A stretch of 56,938 bases of DNA from Candidatus Rifleibacteriota bacterium (GTDB taxonomy: Bacteria > Riflebacteria > Ozemobacteria > Ozemobacterales > Ozemobacteraceae). Below the pieces are notes generated by a model that had not been told where the DNA came from, made no database searches, and saw only the letters and a program-made list of their open reading frames with translations. The first letter of the stretch is position 1. Each line of letters opens with the position of its first letter. The stretch lies in assembly GCA_029560455.1 (NCBI GenBank), contig JAKQKW010000283.1:1-56938 (forward strand). Direction: 5' to 3'. Below, in pieces: positions 43,103 to 52,762 of the stretch. Both the position numbers and the translations under genes were made by a program.

Positions 43103-43942
43103 ATGAAAAAACTGGCTCTGGCTCTCATTGCAGCTCTTGTGATTCCTGCAGGCGCCTCCGCCTGGGATAGATCTTACCACCCTGAATCGCGTGGTCGCGT
43201 TAATTTTAACAAAGTCACCAGCATAGAAGTTCTTGGCTGGAAATCAGACCTCGACGGCTCTGTGCGCGTTGAAAATGCCGGCACCGAAATCGATCTTGAT
43301 AACGATGTTTCGTTCAGCAGCAAAACCCGCTTTGGCTTCAGGGTTACCCATGTTCTCAGCGAAAAATCAGCTCTTGAACTTTCATACATGAAGCATGACC
43401 ATAGTGGCAGCCTTGTTAAGAATGTTACTTTCGACAACAAAAAATTCAAGGCCAATGCCAATATGAGCATCGAAAACAGCTGGCTCGATCTCGCCTGGGC
43501 TTACAACCTTACCCGCTCAAAAGAAGTTGACCAGCCTGGTCGTGATGCCTTTTACCTCGATGGCATGTTTGGTATCAAGTTCAGCAATTCCGACATCAAT
43601 GTTGCCGGTAACGAAGATTCGATCGCTGCCGGTCGTCTCGAAGCCGGCTGGAGCGAGTCTTACCCGCTGCCTTATCTTGGCCTTAATGCCGGGGCACAGA
43701 TATCTGACAATCTCTGGCTCAAAGGGCAGTTCAAGCTGATCAAGGTTAACGCCGGTGGCTATGATGCCCTGCATAACGACTACAATCTGAATGCTGCCCT
43801 CAGGCTCAATCCGAAGTCGAAAGACACCGAATGGTATGTCGATCTTGGCTACCGCGGTGTTAAATACGATCTTGAAGGCGAAGGCGACAAGGCCGAAATC
43901 AAATATTCCGGCCCAACCTTCGGCGTCTTTGCAAGATTCTGA
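43103..43942 (+). CDS. Outer-membrane beta-barrel protein
   Basis: A 279-residue exported protein: signal peptide (MKKLALALIAALVIPAGASA), alternating amphipathic strands with aromatic girdles (for example DAFYLDGMFGIKFSNSDI, LPYLGLNAGAQISDNLWL, EWYVDLGYRGVKYDLEG) and a C-terminal strand ending in Phe (GPTFGVFARF), the signal for BAM-mediated insertion. Probably an 8-10-stranded OmpW/OmpA-like barrel. Strong RBS AAGGAG before ATG 43103; a terminator follows. Confidence 0.85.
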   Translation: MKKLALALIAALVIPAGASAWDRSYHPESRGRVNFNKVTSIEVLGWKSDLDGSVRVENAGTEIDLDNDVSFSSKTRFGFRVTHVLSEKSALELSYMKHDHSGSLVKNVTFDNKKFKANANMSIENSWLDLAWAYNLTRSKEVDQPGRDAFYLDGMFGIKFSNSDINVAGNEDSIAAGRLEAGWSESYPLPYLGLNAGAQISDNLWLKGQFKLIKVNAGGYDALHNDYNLNAALRLNPKSKDTEWYVDLGYRGVKYDLEGEGDKAEIKYSGPTFGVFARF

Positions 43943-43956
43943 TTCGCGAACCTCAG

Positions 43957-44003
43957 AAACTGCCAGGTGCCCTTCTTTAAAGCGGCCCTGGCAGTTTTTT
44001 TTA
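43957..44003 (+). terminator. Rho-independent terminator
   Basis: AAACTGCCAGG / CCTGGCAGTTT (11 bp) with a 19-nt loop, followed by eight T. Confidence 0.88.
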
Positions 44004-44168
44004 AGTGTCGTAATCCCGGATCGTTGAATATAACTTTACGCTGCCACGACAGAGCATAATTCTCCTTGAGTCATCTTTGCAATTCGGGACTGCCGGGTTA
44101 ACATTTCTTTGCAAAGCCCGGGTTGCTTTGCCGTAAAAATTGCGAGATATTGAAGTCAGAGGTGGCAG

Positions 44169-45554
44169 ATGAAGTCTTTAAACGTTTTAATTTCGAAAAC
44201 CCGTGCAGCTGCTTTTGTGAAAAAAATCGTAGTTGCCCTGCTCGCTTTTGGTTCTCTCTCGCCGGCCTGTTCCCAGGAACCAGTCGCTTCACAGGCCTGG
44301 ACTCTCGAACAGTGCCTTCAGTATGGCCTGAACCGTCACCCGCAGCTCAGAGTTGCCGAAAGCAACGTCTCTGCCGAAAAGGCCAGACTGTTGCAGACCA
44401 GCAGTGCTTATGACCCAAAGCTCGATCTGCGGGCCAACTGGCGTCATTCAAAAGTCGAAACCGCATCGGGGCGCAATATTGTCGACGCGACAACCGACAG
44501 CACCTCCGAGTCGGTTTCTGCTTCAAAGCTGCTGTTTGACGCCGGTCAGACCAGCCTGCAGAAAAAAGCGGCCGGTGAATCGCTTGCTGCTGCAAAAGCC
44601 CGCCGTGATTCGACCCTGACAGAACTTGCCGCCGACATTAAAGCCGCTTTTTTCAGGGCGCAGCAGGCAACTGAACTTCTTAAAGTAAGAGAAGAAACCC
44701 TCGAAGGTTATGAAAGGCATCTTGAAAAGGTTGAGAGCTTTGTCGAGGTTGGGACCCGTGCTCCGTTCGATATTACCCGGGCCCAGGTCGATGTGGCCAA
44801 TGCCAGGGTCGAGCTGATCTCGGCCCGCAGTAATCTTAAAGTGGCTCTGGCCGGCCTTGCCCGTGCTGTCGGCCTCAGCGAAACCATCGATATTGCCAGA
44901 TATGAGGATTTTCGTCAGCCAAATGGCCTGATTGCCGATAAAGATGAACTTCTCAACGAAGCAATGAGTCGCCCAGACCTTAAAGCCGCCGGTTTTCAGG
45001 TCAAAGCTGCTGACCTCAGACTTAAAGAAGCCCGTCTTGGTCGCAGCCCCAGCGTTTCGGCTTCGGCTGACTATCAATGGTCTGGCACCGTTTCTCCTCT
45101 CGACCGCCAGTGGGGCATGGGCGTCAGCATGTCGTGGCCGGTTTTTGATGGTGCCATAACCCGGGCTCAGATCGATTCGGCCCGCAGCACTCTTGAAAAC
45201 AACGCAGCCGCTCTCGAAAACAGTAAGCTGGCAGTGAGTGCTGAACTTGAGAATTCGATTACCGGTCTGACCGATGCTCTCGAACGACTGCAGGCAACCA
45301 CAGTGCTTGTGCAGCAGGCCAGCGAAAGTCTGCATCTTGCCGAAGGCAGATACGACGCTGGCCTCGGTTCACCCCTTGAAATTACCGATGCCAGGGTTGA
45401 ATTTGCCAGAGCCAGGGGAAACCATGTAGTTGCCATGTTTGACAGCCTGATTGCCCAGGCTGAACTCGACCGGGTACTTGGCCGTCTTCCGGCTGAATAC
45501 CGCATTCAGGAAATACCAGCCACCGAAAAAGAATCTGGAGATGCAAAAAAATGA
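44169..45554 (+). CDS. tolC: TolC-family outer-membrane efflux protein
   Basis: The outer-membrane tunnel of the export pump encoded by the next three genes, 461 aa. Signal region ending at SLSPACSQ (Cys could make it a lipoprotein), then two OEP repeats, each with long Ala/Glu/Arg-rich helices (AKARLLQTSSAYDPKLDLRA and the second-repeat counterpart SASADYQWSG). The RARxxYEAGxxSxxE-type signature appears as AEGRYDAGLGSPLEI. RBS AGAGGTGG before ATG 44169. The stop overlaps the macA start by 4 nt. Confidence 0.92.
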   Translation: MKSLNVLISKTRAAAFVKKIVVALLAFGSLSPACSQEPVASQAWTLEQCLQYGLNRHPQLRVAESNVSAEKARLLQTSSAYDPKLDLRANWRHSKVETASGRNIVDATTDSTSESVSASKLLFDAGQTSLQKKAAGESLAAAKARRDSTLTELAADIKAAFFRAQQATELLKVREETLEGYERHLEKVESFVEVGTRAPFDITRAQVDVANARVELISARSNLKVALAGLARAVGLSETIDIARYEDFRQPNGLIADKDELLNEAMSRPDLKAAGFQVKAADLRLKEARLGRSPSVSASADYQWSGTVSPLDRQWGMGVSMSWPVFDGAITRAQIDSARSTLENNAAALENSKLAVSAELENSITGLTDALERLQATTVLVQQASESLHLAEGRYDAGLGSPLEITDARVEFARARGNHVVAMFDSLIAQAELDRVLGRLPAEYRIQEIPATEKESGDAKK

Positions 45555-46960
45555 AAAAACTGATCATTGCAGTGATCCTGTGCGCAATCCTCATTGCCGG
45601 AGGCATTGGCTGGCATTTCCTGAGCCCGTCTTCGCAATCGCGTGAATATTCGACCGAAGCGGTCACCAGAGGCCATATCAGAACTACTATTTCCTCTTCA
45701 GGATCTCTGGCAGCGTTAACTACCGTCGAAATCGGTTCGCAGGTCAGCGGCAACATCCTTAAAATTTATGCCGACTTTAACGACGAGGTAAAAGCCGGGC
45801 AGCTGATCGCAGAACTCGAGGCATCTTCTTTTGAAGCACAGTTGCAGCAGGCCAAAGCAAATCTTGAAAATGCGGTTTCGAGTGAACTGGCAACTCTGGC
45901 GCAGATGAAAAACCTTGAAGCCTCGCGTTTGACCGCCCAGGCTGATATTCAGGCTTCCCTTGCCAATGTACGCAAGGCTGAGGTTGCGGTCGAAGAGGCT
46001 GAACGCAACTATCGCCGCATCCAGGAACTGTTTGACCGCAAACTGATTTCTGCTTCAGAACGGGATTCAGCGAAAACAGCTCTCGATTCGCAGAAGGCGT
46101 CACTTGATTCGACAAAAGCTCAAAGCCAGGCCAGTAAAGTAAAAGAGCTTGCGATTAAAGCCCAGTTCGAAGCTCTCGAAGCTGAGCGCAAAGGTGCTCA
46201 GGCTCGAATCAGGCAGATGGAAGCCCAACTGAGCGTCTCTAAAATCAATCTTGATCGAACAAAAATTTATTCGCCAATCGATGGGGTTGTCATTTCACGC
46301 GAGGTTGACGAGGGGCAGACCGTGGCCGCCAGCCTTCAGGCCCCCAAGTTGTTCGTCATCGCCCAGGATCTCAAGAAAATGCAGATCGATACTGCTGTAG
46401 ATGAGACCGATATTGGCGTCGTGGCCCATGGGCAACCGGTAACCTTCACCGTCGATGCCTACAAGGATAGAACTTTTAAAGGCGTTGTCGACCAGGTGCG
46501 GCTGTCACCGACCGAGAACTCAAATGTCGTGACTTATTCTGTAATGGTCAGAGTTGAAAACGACGATCTGCTGCTGAAGCCCGGCATGACCGCCAATGCT
46601 GAAATTCTCGTCGGTGAACGACAGAACGTTCTTCGACTGCCGGCAAAAGCCCTTTATTTTAAAGCTCCCGAAGAATTAACAAAAATGTCTGCCCGCAGAA
46701 ATGGGCATTCCGGTTCGGGGCAGGGTGGCGCCCGCCGGCGTGAAGACCGCAATGCTACTGATACCATTCCTGTCTGGCTGATGCCCGCCGGCGGCAACAT
46801 GGAACTGAAAACTGTAAAAATCGGCTTTTCAAACCAGGACTACATAGAACTCCCGGGCGAAGAGCTTAAAGAAGGTGACCAGGTGGTCATTGGCATCAGA
46901 GGTGAAGCTGCTAATGGCTCTAACAGCTCCCGCCGTGGCAGCGTCAGAATGAGACTGTAA
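45551..46960 (+). CDS. macA: MacA-like periplasmic adaptor (HlyD/RND-type membrane-fusion protein)
   Basis: Bridges the MacB transporter and TolC, 469 aa. N-terminal membrane helix (KKLIIAVILCAILIAGGIGW), lipoyl half-motif (VEIGSQVSGNILKIYADFNDEVKAGQLIAE), a coiled coil of about 150 residues, second lipoyl half (IYSPIDGVVISREVDEGQTV), beta-barrel and C-terminal membrane-proximal domain. A Gly/Arg-rich insert (about 385-405) interrupts the last part. ATGA overlap with tolC. Confidence 0.93.
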   Translation: MKKLIIAVILCAILIAGGIGWHFLSPSSQSREYSTEAVTRGHIRTTISSSGSLAALTTVEIGSQVSGNILKIYADFNDEVKAGQLIAELEASSFEAQLQQAKANLENAVSSELATLAQMKNLEASRLTAQADIQASLANVRKAEVAVEEAERNYRRIQELFDRKLISASERDSAKTALDSQKASLDSTKAQSQASKVKELAIKAQFEALEAERKGAQARIRQMEAQLSVSKINLDRTKIYSPIDGVVISREVDEGQTVAASLQAPKLFVIAQDLKKMQIDTAVDETDIGVVAHGQPVTFTVDAYKDRTFKGVVDQVRLSPTENSNVVTYSVMVRVENDDLLLKPGMTANAEILVGERQNVLRLPAKALYFKAPEELTKMSARRNGHSGSGQGGARRREDRNATDTIPVWLMPAGGNMELKTVKIGFSNQDYIELPGEELKEGDQVVIGIRGEAANGSNSSRRGSVRMRL

Positions 46961-46961
46961 A

Positions 46962-47735
46962 ATGAACATAGATAAACCGCTGTTGCAGGTATGCAGCCTG
47001 ACGAAAACCTACTTTATGGACGGGGTTTCGGTTAAGGCGCTGCGAGGAGTGAATCTGAGCTTTTACCAGGGAGAATTTACCTCGATCATGGGTGCCTCCG
47101 GCTCGGGCAAATCGACGATGATGCACATAATGGGCTGCCTTGACCGGCCAACTTCCGGTCAGTATTTTATTGACGGCGAAGATGTCTCGAGCTTCAGCAA
47201 AGACCAGCTGGCTTTGGTGCGCAACCGCCGCATCGGTTTCGTTTTTCAGGGTTTTAACCTTCTCTCGCGAACCAGCGCGCTTGAAAATGTTGAACTGCCT
47301 ATGATCTATGCCGGCATACCTTCGCAGGAACGGCGTGAAAGAGCGATGGCAGCCCTGGCCTCTGTTGGCCTAAAAGGCCGCGAACATCATCACCCGAACC
47401 AGCTTTCGGGTGGTCAGCAGCAGCGTGTTGCAATTGCCAGGGCGCTGGTTAACCGGCCATCGGTTATACTTGCCGACGAGCCGACCGGTAACCTCGATTC
47501 ATACTCGAGCGTCGAAATTATGGGAATTTTTCAGGATCTCAACGCCAACGGTATCTCGATCGTTCTGATTACGCATGAGCCGGATATTGCCATGTACACT
47601 TCACGGGTTGTCAGGCTTTCTGATGGCCAGGTTGTCTCGGATGAGCCTGTTAAAAAAAGGCTTTTAGCCAGAGAAGAGATCAAAAAGCACCGTCGGCCTG
47701 GGGGCTCAGATGATGAACAGGAGGAACAGGCATGA
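46962..47735 (+). CDS. macB: MacB-type ABC transporter ATPase
   Basis: The 257-aa ATP-binding subunit, separate from its permease unlike E. coli MacB. Walker A GASGSGKST (44-52), signature LSGGQQQR, Walker B VILADEPTGNLDS and the H-loop VLITHEPDI are intact. The family-specific GxLDRPTSG is present. Start one base after macA. The basic C-tail KKRLLAREEIKKHRRP is probably cytosolic. Confidence 0.94.
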   Translation: MNIDKPLLQVCSLTKTYFMDGVSVKALRGVNLSFYQGEFTSIMGASGSGKSTMMHIMGCLDRPTSGQYFIDGEDVSSFSKDQLALVRNRRIGFVFQGFNLLSRTSALENVELPMIYAGIPSQERRERAMAALASVGLKGREHHHPNQLSGGQQQRVAIARALVNRPSVILADEPTGNLDSYSSVEIMGIFQDLNANGISIVLITHEPDIAMYTSRVVRLSDGQVVSDEPVKKRLLAREEIKKHRRPGGSDDEQEEQA

Positions 47736-48952
47736 GCTTCTGGGGCATCATCAAGCTTGCTTTTATCAGCCTGGGTCGCAACAAAATGCGTTCGTTTCTT
47801 ACTGCCCTCGGCATTATCATTGGTGTAACTTCGGTTGTTGCAATGGTGGCGGTTGGTCAGGGCGCTTATTTTTCGGTTCAGGAAAACATCTCGAAAATGG
47901 GTACCAACCTGATCATGGTTATGCCAGGTGGTGGCAGCCGGCGCGGCTTTCATGGGCCGAGAGGCTCAGTGACCACTTTGACCGCTGAAGATGCTGATGC
48001 AATTGCCCGCGATTGCCCCTCTGTCGGCGCTGTTTCGCCAATTGTGCGTAATTCCGGCCAGGTGGTCTTTGGCAACCGGAACTGGTCAACCAGTATCATG
48101 GGTGTTAATGAGCACTATCTCGGCATCGCTTCGCGCGAAATCGTCGAGGGCCGTTACTTTTCGCCAACCGAGATCAGAGGCGGTCATAAAGTCTGCGTCA
48201 TTGGCCGTACGATTGTCGAAAACCTTTTCGGCAACCTGAATCCGATTGGCCAGATAATCAGATTCAAGAAAATGCCGATGCTGGTCGTCGGCGTAATCAA
48301 GGAACGTGGCGAAACCGGCATGGGCGGCGGCGATCAGGACGATCTCATTCTTATGCCGTTCTCGGTGGTTCAGCGTCGTTTGATGGGCATAACCCACGTT
48401 CAGATGATTCACCTCTCTGCCAGCTCGCAGGAAGCAGTTGAACCTGCCAAAGAAGAGATTACCCAGTTGTTGCGCCGCCGACACCGTATCAGAGAAGGGC
48501 AGGACGACGACTTTGACATCCGAACCCAGGACGATATCGCAGAAATGGCCGGAACCACGCTGACTATAATCGGTCTGCTGCTCGGGGCGATTGCTTCGGT
48601 CTCGCTTCTCGTCGGTGGCATCGGCATCATGAACATTATGCTGGTTTCGGTAACCGAAAGAACTCGCGAGATTGGCATCAGAATGTCCATTGGCGCCAGA
48701 ACCAGCGATATTCTCTATCAATTTCTTGTTGAGTCAGTTGTTCTGAGCTGTGTCGGGGGCGTTTTTGGTATATTTGGCGGCTTTGGCCTGGCCCAGATTA
48801 TCGGAAAATTCGTCGAATTCTCGCCGGTGGTGTCGAACACCTCGATTGTTATTTCAATCGCATTTTCAGGCGCGGTTGGCGTCTTCTTTGGTCTTTACCC
48901 GGCCTGGAAAGCCTCTCAGCTCGATCCGATCGAAGCTTTCAGATACGAGTGA
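47732..48952 (+). CDS. macB: MacB/FtsX-type ABC transporter permease
   Basis: A 406-aa permease with the FtsX-like layout: helix 1 (AFISLGRNKMRSFLTALGIIIG), a periplasmic MacB domain of about 220 residues (GANLIMVMPGG-like start, VSPIVRNSGQVVFG), and three C-terminal helices with GGIGIMNIMLVSVTERTREIG, the strict MacB signature. Mechanotransmission exporter for peptides, toxins or lipids; the cargo is unknown. RBS AGGAGG; overlaps the ATPase stop by 4 nt. Confidence 0.94.
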   Translation: MSFWGIIKLAFISLGRNKMRSFLTALGIIIGVTSVVAMVAVGQGAYFSVQENISKMGTNLIMVMPGGGSRRGFHGPRGSVTTLTAEDADAIARDCPSVGAVSPIVRNSGQVVFGNRNWSTSIMGVNEHYLGIASREIVEGRYFSPTEIRGGHKVCVIGRTIVENLFGNLNPIGQIIRFKKMPMLVVGVIKERGETGMGGGDQDDLILMPFSVVQRRLMGITHVQMIHLSASSQEAVEPAKEEITQLLRRRHRIREGQDDDFDIRTQDDIAEMAGTTLTIIGLLLGAIASVSLLVGGIGIMNIMLVSVTERTREIGIRMSIGARTSDILYQFLVESVVLSCVGGVFGIFGGFGLAQIIGKFVEFSPVVSNTSIVISIAFSGAVGVFFGLYPAWKASQLDPIEAFRYE

Positions 48953-48962
48953 TTGAGGTGTT

Positions 48963-49475
48963 TTACAGGGTGTCGCCGAGATAAACGCATGAAAAATCTT
49001 TCGGTGGAAAGCTCTGCAGATGCCTGATCAGCGACCCCGGGTAAAAGCGGTAATTTTGCAACTGGTCGACCGGCAGCCAGATAACACCAGTCTGCATGGC
49101 ATCAGACCCGGAAGCCGCATGCGTGTGTACCGGCTCTTTGAGCCGGCAGGTGAACACAAACTCGATCTGATGAATTGTGTCGTCATATTCGGCCAGTTCA
49201 TGGTTTGCTGAGATATATTCTCGTACAAAGTGCAGGTTGCCGACTTCGACATGTGCTCCGACTTCTTCAAGGCATTCTCTGACCACGGCGTCTGCTAAAG
49301 TTTCGCCATGACTCTGCCCGCCGCCGGGCAGAAGAAAGAAATCACCCAGCAGATCGCGATTGCAGGTGCAAAGCACCTGTCCATTTTCGATGATCAGTGC
49401 CTTGGCAGAATTGCGCAATGGTCGTGACGGCATTGCAAATGCGGATATTCTGGTTTCAGAATTCGTATCAGTCAT
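48963..49475 (-). CDS. NUDIX hydrolase
   Basis: A 170-aa nucleoside-diphosphate-linked hydrolase. The NUDIX box is GGGQSHGETLADAVVRECLEEVG, matching Gx5Ex7REUxEExGU. Start: ATG 49475 overlaps the stop of the upstream minus-strand gene by 8 nt; ATG 49433 is closer to the domain and also possible. The long N-terminal frame from 49634 overlaps that gene and is unlikely. The substrate is unknown. Confidence 0.8.
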   Translation of the reverse strand: MTDTNSETRISAFAMPSRPLRNSAKALIIENGQVLCTCNRDLLGDFFLLPGGGQSHGETLADAVVRECLEEVGAHVEVGNLHFVREYISANHELAEYDDTIHQIEFVFTCRLKEPVHTHAASGSDAMQTGVIWLPVDQLQNYRFYPGSLIRHLQSFPPKDFSCVYLGDTL

Positions 49476-50475
49476 GGCCGGCAGCCGAAAGAACCATGTT
49501 TTTACTTCTGTGGGCTGCGAAAAAGTGCAGCAGAAACGCAGCAGTTCGCCTGCTGACAGATATTTCAAAAGCTTCGTCAGCTTTGGTCTCGATGAAAATG
49601 CTGTTGCCCTTTTCTTCGAGCTCAAGGTCTTCACGTATGCCTATTGCTGATTTGATGTCGCCGGTTCTGCTTTTTAGAGCTCCTGATATGGCGGTTCTCT
49701 GTGTGTTGTCGGGAATAAACAGCTGCAGTTTGGCGACTCTGCTTGCCGCCAGCAACCGCAGGTGTTTCATCGCCTGGAGCCAGCCAGGAAGAAACCTTTG
49801 CCCGATGTTTTTCTGCAGATTTTCAAAGCTTATTTCGGCCGCCATGGCAGGGCGGCTCCTGACCATGCGATCAAACGCCGGAAATTCACCTGAAACAAGG
49901 TTTGTATGGGCGTCGATATTGCTTAAAACATTACCGGCGATATTTTCGGGGCAGATGATGATCGCATCATTTCTGAATTCAAGAAACAACCTTTCTCTGC
50001 CTGCCGGTGCAAGGTTCATCAGGGTCGAAAAACCCCTTGCTGTAGCGTTGATCCGGTTTCTGCCAATCAGGTCGGCAATCGCCGCCGGCGAAAACTCGCC
50101 GGTCAAAACCATCGCATAGTTTTCGGCGTTGCGCATATAGAAGAAAACTTCGCGAATTTTCAGATTGCCGCTGAGAATCTGGTTGTTCAGTAATTCTGCC
50201 GCTGCAGCTTTCGTGGCTCGACTGATGCTTTCAGACCCGCTTCTCGCCAGGCTGATGACTTCAACGCTTCCGACAATCTCTTTAATGGCTTCGTTCCCAG
50301 CCTGATCATGATTAAAGAGCCCTGAAACCGAAAGATTTGTATAAAAAGCCAGATTTGGCCTGGCAATCGGAGCCGGGTAGAACTGGCTGTCACTCTGCTT
50401 TTTATAGCCTGGCAGAAACATCAGCACGGTCAGAGCAAGAATTGCCATCATAGTTGCATTGTGTGTTTTATTCAT
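49468..50475 (-). CDS. Exported or anchored protein, unknown
   Basis: A 335-aa protein with an N-terminal hydrophobic segment (MMAILALTVLMFLPGY) and no other membrane helix. The mature part alternates helices and strands, with a pattern seen in two similar halves (SLARSGSESISRATKAAAAELL and FFYMRNAENYAMVLTGEFSPAAIADLI); the shape resembles DUF-type periplasmic proteins, but I do not recognise it. It is followed by a NUDIX gene in overlap. No convincing ribosome binding site before ATG 50475. Confidence 0.6.
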   Translation of the reverse strand: MNKTHNATMMAILALTVLMFLPGYKKQSDSQFYPAPIARPNLAFYTNLSVSGLFNHDQAGNEAIKEIVGSVEVISLARSGSESISRATKAAAAELLNNQILSGNLKIREVFFYMRNAENYAMVLTGEFSPAAIADLIGRNRINATARGFSTLMNLAPAGRERLFLEFRNDAIIICPENIAGNVLSNIDAHTNLVSGEFPAFDRMVRSRPAMAAEISFENLQKNIGQRFLPGWLQAMKHLRLLAASRVAKLQLFIPDNTQRTAISGALKSRTGDIKSAIGIREDLELEEKGNSIFIETKADEAFEISVSRRTAAFLLHFFAAHRSKNMVLSAAGHD

Positions 50476-50584
50476 ACTCTGAATTATCGGAAGAAAAGGC
50501 TGTATTTTTCACCACCTGCTGGAAACTTGAAAAAGTTAAAAAAAGACGATGGTATGCCGATTGGTCGAGCGTGAGGTACCCTGA

Positions 50585-52546
50585 ATGAAAAATCAAACGA
50601 AAGTTATCGTTTTTATCTGCCTGACGCTGCTTTTTATCGGTGCGTCAATGGCAGAAGCCACTGCCTGGAAACTCAGTCGCAACCTCTGGTCTGAAGAAGA
50701 TGAAAAAGTTTACAGCAGATTTGTCGAGGCTCTTTGTGATTCGAAATATTCGAATCTGAACCGCTTTATCAAAGATTCGAAGGCCAACCCCCTGTATGGC
50801 GAAGAAGACAAAAAGTTCAATCTGTCGCCAGACTGCGCTGACCTGCCATATATTTTGCGGGCCTACGTTGCCTATAAACTGAGACTGCCGTTCAGTTACA
50901 CTGCCTCAATCTCGGGTAAAGGCGGCGACCAGCGTTACAGCAAAGGCAATAAGCCCACCAGTTTCAAAGATCAGGACTATTTTTCTTCACCGCAAAATCT
51001 TTTCAGTCAGGTCACTCTCATCAATTCAGGCTATTTTCGCATGGCTGCAGATTCTGAAGATTCCGACCACTACCCGGTTAAAATCAGCAAGAAGTCGATT
51101 GTGCCGGGCACAGTCTATTACGACCCAGATGGTCACGTTGCCGTTGTGGCAAAAGTGACTGAAGACGGCAGAGTCAGGGTCATCGATGCGCATCCGGACC
51201 GAACCATTTCCAAACCATGGTTCGGGGCAAAATTCACCAGAGGTTCGAAGACGAACGGGGGCGGCTTTAAAAAATGGCGCCCGATTCGCTATACATCAGG
51301 TGGAAACACGGTTAGAACCCGCAACCACAATATTTCTGACTATTCTGCCGACGATCAGTTTCAGAAAAGCTATTCATTCAGGGGTAGAAGTGGGCTGGGC
51401 TACCATGAATACATCAGGCAGGCGCTTACTGACGAAAACCGCGGCGCTGACCCGGTCAGAGACTTTGCGTTCATGATGCAGGATCTTTATGAAGACATCA
51501 GTTATCGGGCGGTTGCTGTCAATATCGCCATCGAAAAAGGCATTCATCTGAAACCGCACCCGGGCTCACTGCCCTGGAATATCTATGGTACCGACGGTCT
51601 GTGGGAAGAATTTTCGACCCCATCACGCGATGCCCGCCTCAAGGTTGCCTTCAGAGAGTTTTATGATCGTAGCCGGCAGATGGTAATCGAGCAGGAACAG
51701 TTCGGTACCTCAGGCGCAAGAGAACTGGCCGCAAGATTGCTGCAGAAATACGATGAGCTCAGTGGTCAGCTTCAGATAACCTATGTCAATTCGGCCGGTC
51801 GCAAAATGACCCTTTCATTTGCCGACGTTAACGCCAGACTGTTCGACCTGTCGTTCGATCCCTACCATTCTATTGAGTTCCGCTGGGGTGCCCGTGGCGA
51901 TGAACTTGCCAGCGCCGGTGATGGTGAAACTAAAAGACGTTTTTACGAAAGCGAAAGACGTCTGCGCAATCAGCTTGAACGCGTTTATAACCAGGCTACC
52001 CCTTTGAATATGGGCCCGGAAACCCCGGTTGATGTCGATATTCGTGGTTGGCTTGCCGGGTTTCTTCAGGGGCAACGCGTTGATTCAAGCATTGTTGCGA
52101 TTAATCGCGAAGTGGTTGCTCCGGTCGCCTCAGAAAGTTCAGAGTCGGACGCTGCCCCGGCACCTGAAACTGTTGAACTGCCAGTTGCCATGGCTTCTGC
52201 AGTAACTCCTCCATCCGTCGAAACTGTTGAATCTGATGCGGCTTATGAGGTTCCTGATCATGAAATCAATGAGGAACCACCTGAGGATGCTTTGATCTAT
52301 AACCAGCCGAAAATAGCTGAAAAAGAAAATCAGGTGGCTGCAGAAACTGAAACTCTGCCGAAGCCGCAGCCTCAATCTGTTGCAGAAAAGGCGCCGACAG
52401 CATTAATGCAGGCCCAGGAAAAAACTTATGAGAGCTCGGCGCCGCCTTTGGTGGGCGATATGGGAATCTGGGGCCCCTTATACAACATCGGTGATGGTTT
52501 TGCCGCTGCCATAAGCGAACCCGAAAAGTCATTCTCTTCGCATTGA
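50585..52546 (+). CDS. Exported protein with Cys-His peptidase-like domain, otherwise unknown
   Basis: A 653-residue protein: signal peptide (VIVFICLTLLFIGASMAEA), an N-terminal domain with LSPDCADLPYILRAYVAYKLRLPF and, about 100 residues on, GTVYYDPDGHVAVVAKV followed by RVRVIDAHPD. A Cys on a helix plus a His in a G-H-V/I-A strand and a downstream D-A-H is the layout of NlpC/P60 or CHAP-type amidases and transglutaminase-like folds. A helical middle (300-500) and a Glu/Pro/Val-rich low-complexity tail (530-620) follow. A cell-wall hydrolase is plausible but not shown. RBS GAGG before ATG 50585. Confidence 0.6.
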   Translation: MKNQTKVIVFICLTLLFIGASMAEATAWKLSRNLWSEEDEKVYSRFVEALCDSKYSNLNRFIKDSKANPLYGEEDKKFNLSPDCADLPYILRAYVAYKLRLPFSYTASISGKGGDQRYSKGNKPTSFKDQDYFSSPQNLFSQVTLINSGYFRMAADSEDSDHYPVKISKKSIVPGTVYYDPDGHVAVVAKVTEDGRVRVIDAHPDRTISKPWFGAKFTRGSKTNGGGFKKWRPIRYTSGGNTVRTRNHNISDYSADDQFQKSYSFRGRSGLGYHEYIRQALTDENRGADPVRDFAFMMQDLYEDISYRAVAVNIAIEKGIHLKPHPGSLPWNIYGTDGLWEEFSTPSRDARLKVAFREFYDRSRQMVIEQEQFGTSGARELAARLLQKYDELSGQLQITYVNSAGRKMTLSFADVNARLFDLSFDPYHSIEFRWGARGDELASAGDGETKRRFYESERRLRNQLERVYNQATPLNMGPETPVDVDIRGWLAGFLQGQRVDSSIVAINREVVAPVASESSESDAAPAPETVELPVAMASAVTPPSVETVESDAAYEVPDHEINEEPPEDALIYNQPKIAEKENQVAAETETLPKPQPQSVAEKAPTALMQAQEKTYESSAPPLVGDMGIWGPLYNIGDGFAAAISEPEKSFSSH

Positions 52547-52642
52547 GTCACTTCAACAAATTTGCCCGATTTTGTCTCAAAAAAAGTCCGGTTTACGCCG
52601 ATACTATCAACACCAATTTTGTCAGAAATCAGGAGGTTGTGC

Positions 52643-52762
52643 ATGTTTCTCACGGTTCTGTCAGTTGTTCTTCTTCTGTTCGTTGCTTTAGTCTCACAAC
52701 CTGAACGCTGGCCCGAAAAGTGCGCAAATTTCCTGAGGGAGCACCATATCAAACATGGCTGA
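52643..52762 (+). CDS. Small single-pass membrane protein (39 aa)
   Basis: MFLTVLSVVLLLFVALVSQP gives one helix, then a basic tail ending HHIKHG. The start at 52643 has a perfect AGGAGG (52631-52636). The stop overlaps the next gene's ATG (52755) by 8 nt, so the two are translationally coupled. Function unknown. Confidence 0.55.
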   Translation: MFLTVLSVVLLLFVALVSQPERWPEKCANFLREHHIKHG

